In this document: positions 56,901 to 64,000 of the stretch, one piece after another
Layout of the letters: every line of letters begins with the position of its first letter
How positions within the stretch are numbered: position 1 is the stretch's first letter
Assembly (NCBI RefSeq): GCF_964355755.1
Contig: NC_092676.1
Location: 18,954,288 to 19,018,287 of the forward strand
Origin: Antedon mediterranea
Lineage: Eukaryota > Echinodermata > Crinoidea > Comatulida > Antedonidae
Reading direction: 5' to 3'
DNA length: 64,000 bases
Made by a program: the position numbers and the translations under genes
Notes under the pieces: generated by a model
Seen by the model: the letters and a program-made list of their open reading frames with translations, nothing else
Told to the model about the DNA's origin: nothing
Databases searched by the model: none

Positions 56901-59900
56901 TAACTAATGATGTGATTATCGATATTGCATCAACACAATAAAAATCAATGATTTTTTATACTGTATATCCTGTTTATAGGCGGCAACATTTACTCAAGTT
57001 GTGGATGGGGATGATCCTTCAGATGATAAGGCGATAACAGCAATGGGAATATTGAACACAATAGAAACACTATTAAATGTCATGGAAGATCACAAAGAGG
57101 TAAGGCATTCTTTATATATATATATACAGTATATATGTAGCAAAGTGTTTTATTCCAGTATTTCCCCAGTTTGTGAATCAAGATAAATTTATTGCAACAA
57201 AGTTGAATTATATAATAGTATATATTCTTTATTTAAATACCCCTTTCAATCCCAAAAGCAAAACTCCGGAGTTGTCGCCCCAGTGTTTTGGTGTAAAAAG
57301 TAAATCAAACAATGATCATTGCTATGAAAACAAACAAAATAGAGGGCAGTATTTTTTATTTTATTTAAAACCCCCGGTGTTGCTAGGTTTCTGTGAATGG
57401 GGTCTTTTCAGAGTTTCTCAACGTTTTGAATGGTCACAAACCCTGGGGTGCCTCTGGAGATCACTGCAGAGTTTTGGTGTGAAAGGGGTATTAGTCATAT
57501 CCTAACAAGATAATATACTAGCCTCACAATAGAACACCTCCTATTCAGGACACACCTATTCAGATTAGTAAGGGAACACTTTCTAGTGAATAAAGGAAAA
57601 GAGATTTGTTTCAAATTTGGCAATCTTATTCAGGGAACTCTTTGTTGGGTCTTAAAGTGGAAGGAATTCTACTGACCAAAACTGTGTCACAAAGAGGTTG
57701 TGTAGGGAATCAAAAATTTAAATAATATATACCTATATACAGTATACCTATTTTAACTATAATACTAACATATTTTCTTTATTTAGATAATGCTGCAATT
57801 AGAAGGCATAGTGTTACAAGTGGTCCGGGTTATTTTGCAACAGCAAGTCATTGGTAGGCTACACTTTCATTATTAATAATTGTCACTATAATTTAAAGTT
57901 AAAATATATCTTATCTTAGCTTGGTAATTAATCTTTGAAAACATTTTTGTAGATTTCTATGAGGAGGTTTTATCACTGATCTTCAGCATGACTTGTACAC
58001 ATATATCACCCCCTCTATGGCAAGTCTTTCCAATGGTCTATGAAATGTTCAGCAATGATGGCTTTGATTATTTCTTAGGTAAGTAAACTTTGAAAGGGCT
58101 TAAGCTCTGTCTACACTATCAGACTTTATGTGATGTGTCCATATATGGATATGATGATGTCATATCACTACCATATTATTTGGGCACATCACACCTTATT
58201 TGTCAAACTAGTTTGATAGTGTAGACAGAGTTTTATGAAGTAGAAAGTGAACAATTCTTTTAAAATATGAATATTACAGCCTTTAATAATTACCTCCAGT
58301 GAGGAGGTTAAAAATCAACTTAATTTATCTGTCTGCAAGATTATATATTATATACAAAAAATATATTTACCTTAGACAGATATTAGACTAAAGAAACATT
58401 TTTTGTAGGTAATTATAATAATATTACATCGATCTTACATAGCACTTAATGCACAAAGCCTCTAAATGCTTCACATTATTACCCCAGTAATGTTTTGGAT
58501 CAAATACGTCTGAAAACGTACTCCTGTAATATTGCAGCCAGTAATCAGCACAGTTGGGTTTTAAAATATATCAGGTACCCATTTGTACACCTGAGTGGAG
58601 AGAGAGGCAAAGTAAAGTGTCTTGCCTAAGTACACAAGCTACGCGACAAGCTTTGGATTCGGACTCACGATTCCACAATTAGTAGTCCAACGTCCAACAT
58701 ACTGCACCACATGCTCTCACATAGGTATAAAATCAATAGTTACATGATCTACACACTTTTTTTTAAATCATGTTTTTAATTCTCTTTTTCACAACCGGCC
58801 ATCATAAACATAGTCATTGCTTATAAACTTCAGATCATTATCATACAAGAATTGGAAAAAATGCCTATCCCAGACTGAAACTACCATACCATCTGGCAAG
58901 ATATAAATTCTAGTAAATCATTTTTTTTTTAATATAGAAATGATGCCTGCATTACACAACTACATCACAGTTGATCCACAGACCTTCCTGTCAAACACTG
59001 TGTACATTGAAAGTATCTTCAACATGTGTAAAAAGGTAATTCTAGTAAATGTATAATATGTAATCTATTGTATACAAGGCTGTGAAAGTGTAATATGGGA
59101 AGGGGCTATAAAATAATGGATAACATGTAATCTAGCTTAGCCCCTTCTTAACCATGGATGTATTGGGCAAAGGTAAGCAGGACACCACCTTCCACGTTTT
59201 TCACCATGAAAGTACTTCTTTTATTTTGTTCCCACCCACTAATAAGTTTTTAATTATAATTATAACTATTACTTCTCTTGCTACATCCCTGCTTAACTTA
59301 ATTATCTTTGTCAGATCCTCGTAAACTGGGCCCGGGAGTGCCTCCAACTCAAACATTGCCTTCTATACGTTATTTATTTTAGTTGGTAGCTGTTTCTAAT
59401 GTTTTAAATCTTCAATTGCTATTTGTTGTTTTCCAGATAATTTCTGAAGAGTCCGATGGCGGTGAGGATGCAGAGTGTCATGCTATGAAGCTCTTAGAGG
59501 TCATTGTCATTCAGTACAAAGGTCGAATTGATCAGGTGAGATTTTATCAAGTGGATGATGTTATAGTTAAGATTTCATTGAAATTAGTGTGGTATGCATG
59601 AACTAAAAACAGTATGTATGTCATTTCAAATCTCCGTGGGACTTGAAAGCCTTTGGGGCAGAATGTTTTTGACAACATTATGGTATGATTTCAGTTTAAA
59701 TTTACTTAAATCTTAATTATTGTATTTCTTTGTAGTGCATACCATCGTTTGTGACTTTAGCCATGGAGAGGTTAATGCGTAACATCAAAACCAGCGAGCT
59801 TCAACAGATGTGTCTTCAGGTGATCGTGGGGGCGCTCTACTACGATCCAACGATTCTTTTACAGACCTTGGAGAAGGTGGTTGTTCCGACAACTGGTGAG

Positions 59901-60486
59901 CCTGCTCTGCTATGGTTTGTCAAGATGTGGTTACAGTATACAGATTGTTTCCTTGGGTAGGTGGTAGTATAGTTATATGTCTGTCGGTTTGTTTGTGCAA
60001 CTATAACATAACGCAACATGCATCAAATCTTAAAGAGTCTGTGTGTTCATAACAGAAATGCAGTCTACTCTCTAAAAACACTGGAGCTTGCCAAAAAAGG
60101 CTAGTGTTAGACAAGTCTGGGGCATTATATATTTGAGAGTTTAAAGTATTGGCAACTAATTGTCATTTTTTAAAATCTTATTTAAAGTTTGGTGTAAATG
60201 TTTATGTATTATTTGACGCTCGCATCAGGTATTGGCAGATACTGTACTATCTCCAAATGTTAATGCATTTTCGTTGTTCTTTGCCAGGTTTGGTATACAT
60301 TGATGATGTACATTTTAAAATATATATATTGATATCTTACTAGGTTACATGACCGAAAGGTTTGTGTACTTGGACTCCTAGCTCTTCTCGAGCTCCCTAA
60401 CAGGCCTGAAGCTGTGTCTGCCAGTGCCCAACACTACCTCCCTGCACTTATAATGCTCTTCAAGGGCTTACAGAGAGTTTATGACT
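44994..60486 (+). CDS. IPO7: Importin-7/8 (nuclear import receptor), first 20 exons; 3' end beyond the window
   Basis: Exons: 44994-45077, 46093-46337, 47741-47899, 48395-48551, 49520-49609, 50094-50188, 51132-51202, 51819-51921, 52606-52751, 54522-54715, 55205-55294, 55918-56125, 56566-56684, 56980-57099, 57787-57853, 57953-58078, 58938-59035, 59437-59535, 59736-59956, 60344-60486. Together they encode about 878 residues in one frame; vertebrate IPO7 has about 1038, so roughly 160 are missing on the right. The protein is a RanGTP-regulated beta-karyopherin that imports ribosomal proteins, histone H1 and signalling factors. Visible features are the importin-beta N-terminal domain ([15 protein letters not shown], then [15 protein letters not shown]) and HEAT-type repeats through [91 protein letters not shown] and [11 protein letters not shown]. 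The acidic C-terminal stretch before the cargo region is not reached. The vertebrate IPO7/IPO8 split is later, so the symbol means the pro-orthologue. Confidence 0.96.
45355..45419. repeat. AT-rich near-perfect palindrome (65 bp)
   Basis: GAAATTAAAAAATTAATTT at the left is repeated in reverse complement at the right up to TTTTAATTTTC, with about 30-bp arms and almost no loop. It lies in importin-7 intron 1. Confidence 0.7.
46413..47334. mobile_element. Inverted-repeat element with GGTCCGGCCGGACC arrays
   Basis: The ends are GGCCTGTCAC and GTGACAGGCC. Next to each end is a series of GGTCCGG or CCGGACC units separated by CAAAATCG or GTTTTGGC (about 46430-46530 and 47135-47325), inverted with respect to each other. 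The 600-bp middle is AT-rich with no coding capacity. It lies in importin-7 intron 2. Confidence 0.7.
48110..48192. mobile_element. Relic of the AAGCGTGGTTCCCACT MITE
   Basis: AAGATTGGTTCCCACTCAG, TTTGACCAATCACC and ACTAGTGGGAAAAA preserve the two ends and the centre of the family at 30377-30554. Confidence 0.5.
48992..49147. mobile_element. MITE of the CTGTCTACACTATCAAACT family
   Basis: TTAAAGCTCTGTCTACACTT at the left and CAGAGCTTTAG at the right, with GTGATATGCCC and TGATGTCATCACTACC inside. It lies in importin-7 intron 4. Confidence 0.75.
49755..49860 (-). mobile_element. tRNA-derived SINE head fragment
   Basis: On the minus strand it reads GTGGCGCAGTGGTTTGAGG (A-box region) and, about 25 bases on, GTAGGTTCAAGCTCC (B box). 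A body and tail are not evident. It lies in importin-7 intron 5. Confidence 0.55.
50371..50697. mobile_element. MITE with AAAGATGTATTGTCCCC ends, copy 1
   Basis: It runs from TTAAAGATGTATTGTCCCCC to GGTAATATATCTTTAA, and shares AATAAAGTTATTCACTTC, AAAAACCATTG and TTTTTTTCAGGTAA with 52785-53158. Confidence 0.65.
51245..51390. mobile_element. MITE of the CTGTCTACACTATCAAACT family
   Basis: TAAAGTTCTGTCTACACTGT and GATAGTGTAGACAGAGCTTT are its ends. It lies in importin-7 intron 7. Confidence 0.8.
52020..52335. repeat. SINE-like dispersed repeat (GTGTACACTGG family), copy 3
   Basis: The fullest copy: ACCTCTTCAGTCAAAGACTG, GTGTACTAGTACACTGGAG, GTTCTTTAAAGTGTACATG, CCACCAGAACCAAGGAACG and GAGTGAGCCTTGAACCC. 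Confidence 0.65.
52785..53158. mobile_element. MITE with AAAGATGTATTGTCCCC ends, copy 2
   Basis: The right end TTGGGGACAATACATCTTTA is clear and the left end is eroded. Inside, AATAAAGATAATCACTTCCG pairs with AGAAGTGATTAATTAC and the two halves fold on each other. Confidence 0.6.
54115..54460. repeat. Dispersed repeat, copy 2 of 15640-15960
   Basis: Same orientation and order: CAGATGACTAAATATAGG, TTATCCACCGTATATCCACC, AGTCACCAGACATGTTATTA and GGTTTTTATAGCAGAATTT. It lies in importin-7 intron 9, 60 bases before the next exon. Confidence 0.7.
54864..55082. mobile_element. MITE of the CTGTCTACACTATCAAACT family, right end interrupted
   Basis: TAAAGCTCTGTCTACACTAT, then three tandem ATATGCCCAAATATGGTAGT units (an internal duplication), then TTTTTGTCACAT followed by a poly-T insertion, with CATAGAGCTTAAAG near 55075 as the possible end. 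Confidence 0.6.
55622..55832. repeat. 41-42-bp tandem repeat, five copies
   Basis: TATTTTGAATG starts at 55627, 55669, 55710, 55751 and 55792. Units include GTAATAGTGTTATACTGTAT and CTAAAAAGCAC. It lies in importin-7 intron 11. Confidence 0.85.
56393..56520. mobile_element. MITE of the CTGTCTACACTATCAAACT family
   Basis: TAAAACGCTGTCTACACTAT and TTGATAGTGTAGACAGACCT are its ends. It lies in importin-7 intron 12. Confidence 0.8.
57238..57494. mobile_element. Inverted-repeat element with AATACCCCTTTCA ends
   Basis: AATACCCCTTTCAATCCCAA and GGTGTGAAAGGGGTATT pair, and AACTCCGGAGT pairs with GCAGAGTTTTGG-type sequence inside. A relic in reverse lies at 18855-18985. It is in importin-7 intron 14. 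Confidence 0.65.
58099..58234. mobile_element. MITE of the CTGTCTACACTATCAAACT family
   Basis: TTAAGCTCTGTCTACACTAT and TTTGATAGTGTAGACAGAGT are its ends, with the classic GTGTCCATATATGG middle. It lies in importin-7 intron 16. Confidence 0.8.
58395..58722 (-). mobile_element. tRNA-derived SINE, minus orientation
   Basis: On the minus strand it starts GTGGTGCAGTATGTTGGACG, then has a B-box-like GAGTCCGAATCC, GCCTCTCTCTCCACTCAGG, GTGTACAAATGGGTACC and a tail region with AGTGCTATGTAAGATCG. It is the same family as 62655-62975. It lies in importin-7 intron 16. Confidence 0.7.
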
Positions 60487-60844
60487 GTAAGTATTATATT
60501 GTTTGCTTTGTATGATTTTCAAATGGATACGGTTCTATGCTCACCCAAAGGTCAAATTTGCTTTCTTAAAACTGGCAAAAAGATTGCCGATTTATTTCCT
60601 GCAAATTGGAAATTCTTTAGAAAATTGGTTTAAAGCAAATTGCCAAATTGTTTGGTAAATACATATTAAATGTGTAGTTTGTTGTGTAGTGTGGTTTTGT
60701 TTTGGTTTACGGAAAACTTTATTCAGAGGAAATTTTTTTTCTTGCCAGTTGGCAACTCCAATCGCCATTTGCGAACACGTGAATGGCTAGCATGAGCGTA
60801 GGTTTATGAATTTTCTGTTTCATTGGAAGTTTCATATTTCGAAA
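60487..60844. other. Importin-7 intron 20, proximal part
   Basis: AT-rich intron with short inverted GCAAATT / AATTTGC-type words. No exon is seen from here to the right edge, so the next importin-7 exon lies beyond 64000. Confidence 0.5.
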
Positions 60845-62644
60845 TACAGTAGAACACTAATATTAAAAGGTCCCTTTTGAGGGTGTACCCTGAATAGGGG
60901 CTGACCCTAGTGTTGAAACCTCTATTTCCCCTTATTCATTTACTGAAAGGTGTCCCCTGAATAGCCGTGTCCAAAGAACTTATAACACAAGAATCTCCTG
61001 TTTGTCCGAAGCGTGTAACAATTTTGAAAGGCATTGTGGGATAGAATAGTGCTAATGGGTGGCGCCATTGTGAGCCATGGAGTAGGGCGCCCGCATCAAA
61101 TTAGAAAGTCAAAATCATAGAGGGGATCTGCTAATACTCTAGGTGGGGTAGAGTAATTGACTTCCTAGTTTGGAGGGGGCGCTGCTCCATGCTGTGAAAT
61201 GGCGTCGCCCAGTTTGACCTTTTAACCCTGTACTTCTGATACTGTGTTTTGAATGCAAATTGAAGAACAGGAGATTCTTGTGTTATAAGTTCTTTGCTAG
61301 ATTCTTGTGTTATAAGTTCTTTGCTAGATTCTTGTGTTATAAGTTCTTTGCTAGATTCTTGTGTTATAAGTTCTTTGCTAGATTCTTGTGTTATAAGTTC
61401 TTTGCTAGATTCTTGTGTTATAAGTTCTTTGCTAGATTCTTGTGTTATAAGTTCTTTGCTAGATTCTTGTGTTATAAGTTCTTTGCTAGATTCTTGTGTT
61501 ATAAGTTCTTTGCTAGATTCTTGTGTTATAAGTTCTTTGCTAGATTCTTGTGTTATAAGTTCTTTGCTAGATTCTTGTGTTATAAGTTCTTTGCTAGATT
61601 CTTGTGTTATAAGTTCTTTGCTAGATTCTTGTGTTATAAGTTCTTTGCTAGATTCTTGTGTTAAGTTCTTTGCTAGATTCTTGTGTTATAAGTTCTTTGC
61701 TAGATTCTTGTGTTATAAGTTCTTTGCTAGATTCTTGTGTTATAAGTTCTTTGCTAGATTCTTGTGTTATAAGTTCTTTGCTAGATTCTTGTGTTATAAG
61801 TTCTTTGCTAGATTCTTGTGTTATAAGTTCTTTGCTAGATTCTTGTGTTATAAGTTCTTTGCTAGATTCTTGTGTTATAAGTTCTTTGCTAGATTCTTGT
61901 GTTATAAGTTCTTTGCTAGATTCTTGTGTTATAAGTTCTTTGCTAGATTCTTGTGTTATAAGTTCTTTGCTAGATTCTTGTGTTATAAGTTCTTTGCTAG
62001 ATTCTTGTGTTATAAGTTCTTTGCTAGATTCTTGTGTTATAAGTTCTTTGCTAGATTCTTGTGTTATAAGTTCTTTGCTAGATTCTTGTGTTATAAGTTC
62101 TTTGCTAGATTCTTGTGTTATAAGTTCTTTGCTAGATTCTTGTGTTATAAGTTCTTTGCTAGATTCTTGTGTTATAAGTTCTTTGCTAGATTCTTGTGTT
62201 ATAAGTTCTTTGCTAGATTCTTGTGTTATAAGTTCTTTGCTAGATTCTTGTGTTATAAGTTCTTTGCTAGATTCTTGTGTTATAAGTTCTTTGCTAGATT
62301 CTTGTGTTATAAGTTCTTTGCTAGATTCTTGTGTTATAAGTTCTTTGCTAGATTCTTGTGTTATAAGTTCTTTGCTAGATTCTTGTGTTATAAGTTCTTT
62401 GCTAGATTCTTGTGTTATAAGTTCTTTGCTAGATTCTTGTGTTATAAGTTCTTTGCTAGATTCTTGTGTTATAAGTTCTTTGCTAGATTCTTGTGTTATA
62501 AGTTCTTTGCTAGATTCTTGTGTTATAAGTTCTTTGCTAGATTCTTGTGTTATAAGTTCTTTGCTAGATTCTTGTGTTATAAGTTCTTTGCTAGATTCTT
62601 GTGTTATAAGTTCTTTGCCGTGTCCCAAAGGAGGTTCTACTGTA
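60845..62644. mobile_element. Inverted-repeat element (TACAGTAGAAC ends) carrying the 27-bp minisatellite
   Basis: It begins TACAGTAGAACACTAATA and ends AGGAGGTTCTACTGTA. The left part has TGTCCCCTGAATAGCCGTGT and CCAAAGAACTTATAACAC; the right part has the matching GTTATAAGTTCTTTGCCGTG followed by TCCCAAAGG. Between them lie about 250 bases of unrelated sequence and the tandem array. Related TGTCCCCTAAATAG fragments occur near 27505, 28240 and 57530. Confidence 0.65.
61273..62618. repeat. 27-bp minisatellite, about 50 near-identical copies
   Basis: The unit is GATTCTTGTGTTATAAGTTC followed by TTTGCTA. It runs in register for 49 full units plus a final 25-base partial. The only length change seen is a 2-bp loss in unit 15 (61651-61675, GTGTTAAG for GTGTTATAAG); I saw no substitutions by eye. 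Because 27 is divisible by 3, long open frames arise on both strands with 9-residue repeats; they are by-products of the array, not genes. Confidence 0.97.
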
Positions 62645-62654
62645 CGTACTGTAC

Positions 62655-62975
62655 GTGGGCGTGTGGCGCAGTGTGTTGGACGTTGGACTACCGATCGTCA
62701 GACCTAGGTTCGAATCCAACTCTCGCCGCATTGCTTGTATCCGTAGGCAAGATACTTTACTTACGTTGCCTCTCTCCACCCAGGTGTATAAATGGGTACC
62801 CAGTTAGATCTAGACACAACTGCGCTGGTTACCGGCTGCATTATGGGAGTATGTTTCCATACGTGTTTGATCCCAAAAAATACTGGGGTAATAATGCTTG
62901 TAAAGCGCCTTTGAGCATGATTACTCATGAAAAGGGCGCTATATAAATCTGGTATTATTATTATTATTATTATTA
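62655..62975 (+). mobile_element. tRNA-derived SINE, near full length
   Basis: The A-box region TGGCGCAGTGTGTTGG lies at 62664-62679 and the B box GGTTCGAATCC at 62707-62717, the normal tRNA spacing. The body has TCTCCACCCAGGTGTATAAA then TGGGTACCC, GTAAAGCGCCTTTGAGC and AAAGGGCGCTATATAAATC. The tail is (ATT)n at about 62953-62975. Intact promoter boxes suggest a fairly young copy. Confidence 0.85.
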
Positions 62976-62985
62976 CTGTATTATT

Positions 62986-63300
62986 TACCTCCGCCAAGGA
63001 GGTATATGTAATCGATCGCGTGGGTTTGTTTGTTACTTGGCCAAATTGAAAATTGGCCAAGTATGTTGATCTGTTTGGTTTGTGTGTTTGTTTGTTTGTC
63101 ATCACTCTAGCGCTCACAGTTTTGATTCGAATGACTCCAATTTACTACCATACATGTCACCTGGTGCAGGGACGACACTGCCCAATTTTGGTTAAAATCT
63201 GGACCACGGTCCCAATTCTGGAGCACTTAAAAATTATTTTCAGACCTGCTAGTCTTAAAAGATAGGACAGAATTATCAAAAGCCGGTATGCAGTCTTAAA
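62986..63300. repeat. Dispersed repeat beginning TACCTCCGCCAAGGAGGTA
   Basis: It starts with a short palindrome (62986-63004), then GATCGCGTGGGTTTGTTTGTT and TTGGCCAAATTGAAAATTGG. A CTCCGCCAAGGAGG opening followed by GTTTGTTTG runs is familiar from repeats in sea urchins and other marine invertebrates. A relic (TACCTCCAGTGAGGAGGT) occurs near 58290. Confidence 0.5.
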
Positions 63301-63477
63301 TTAACAAGTAAACTAAACTTGCATTTTCTCGAGAACTACTTCTCCCAAAAACTTCATTTTTGTACAAGAGGCAAGAGTTATAATTTGTGATTTCTAATTT
63401 TAAAACATAAGTTGATTTAAAGACCCCTTCCCTGCAATTTTGGACGTTTTTTGGAAAATAATACCTATATATCACTT

Positions 63478-63945
63478 TAAAAACATTAAACCATGTCATT
63501 TCTTGTCTTAAATGTACGTTTTATGGTAAATTATGATAAAAAGTGAGAAACAATGCACTACCTAAGTAGCTCGCGGCGATCGACCTCTCGTGGACGGTCT
63601 TAGGCCTAGCCTAGCTAGGCTTAGTTTTGTAGGCCTAGCTGGTAAACATCGGTAACGTACGAACATCGTACGCGAGCTATATACCTAGCCTGACGTTGTA
63701 TAGTTGCTGCATTAATTGTCTTTCTATTTTTGCCAGACTCCGTTGATACAAATTGGGGAAAACCCGGTATTTTCTCTGAAAAGTTAGGAGTCTTCCATTT
63801 GTTTTGGCCTCACGATCGATCGAAAAGTGGGCGAATTACAGGTGAAAAACAAAAATATCAATCCGCGCGCAATGCATTTTGGGATTTATAGCGGGCTGCT
63901 ATAATTATTAGAATCGACTTATTTTTCACATTTTTAACAGTTTAA
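63478..63945. repeat. Dispersed repeat, copy 2 of 16488-16905
   Basis: Shares TTCTTGTCTTAAATGTAC, AAAACCCGGTATTT, AAAAATATCAATCCGCGC, GGATTTATAGCGGGCTGCT and TTATTTTTCACATTT in the same order. It includes a TAGGCCTAGCCTAGC-rich insert near 63600. Confidence 0.65.
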
Positions 63946-64000
63946 AGACGAAAAAAGTTATCGCAATAGGACCATATAGTATTATTTTTACATTAAATAT

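Noticed and set aside
61260-62946. Three long open frames (134-550 codons) with 9-residue repeats
   Set aside because: They are forced by a 27-bp tandem unit that is divisible by three and has no stop in those frames. They overlap each other on both strands and lie within a transposon in an intron.

Overview
This is eukaryotic nuclear DNA, almost certainly from an invertebrate deuterostome and most likely an echinoderm. The reasons are GT-AG introns, AT-rich introns full of small inverted-repeat elements, the TAGGCCTA motif everywhere, tRNA-derived SINEs with ATT tails, and a neighbouring pair of genes (importin-7 and ZNF143) that are also neighbours in vertebrates. The class cannot be fixed from the sequence alone. 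All exon models below were read by eye from splice sites and frame continuity.

Layout. At 0.5-2.3 kb (minus) are the exons of a protein with three U1/JAZ-type zinc fingers running straight into the start of a Dicer/RIG-I-type helicase, cut by the left edge. At 2.9-20.7 kb (plus) is a complete DNAJC5 (cysteine string protein) gene in five coding exons; its 15-kb first intron is a nest of transposons. 20.7-30.1 kb is a convergent intergenic stretch with a 94-bp tandem array. At 30.1-38.0 kb (minus) is a complete ZNF143/ZNF76 gene in 13 coding exons encoding 631 residues, with four LEDGTTA-type activation repeats and seven C2H2 fingers. A tRNA-Asp(GTC) gene lies at 39.96 kb. At 41.0-42.8 kb (minus) is a six-exon gene for an unrecognised acidic protein of 352 residues with a predicted N-myristoylation start. 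At 45.0-60.5 kb (plus) are the first 20 exons of importin-7/8 (about 878 residues), which runs off the right edge. ZNF143 and the MGNN gene point left and importin-7 points right, so the spacer at 42.9-45.0 kb is probably a two-way promoter region.

Between exons the window is a catalogue of non-autonomous mobile DNA: several MITE families (one with seven copies), large inverted-repeat elements with subterminal arrays, a LINE relic split by a DNA transposon with a clean 5-bp target duplication, SINEs, and four minisatellites. The most unusual item is in a ZNF143 intron at 32.69-33.06 kb: two type I hammerhead ribozyme motifs, 279 nt apart in direct orientation, delimiting one monomer and flanked by matching AT-rich sequence. 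This is the layout of a metazoan retrozyme or Penelope-linked ribozyme element. Other points of note are the zinc-finger/helicase fusion, the 27-bp minisatellite whose unit matches the inverted repeat of its host element, and CRE and ZNF143-type motifs upstream of the ZNF143 gene.
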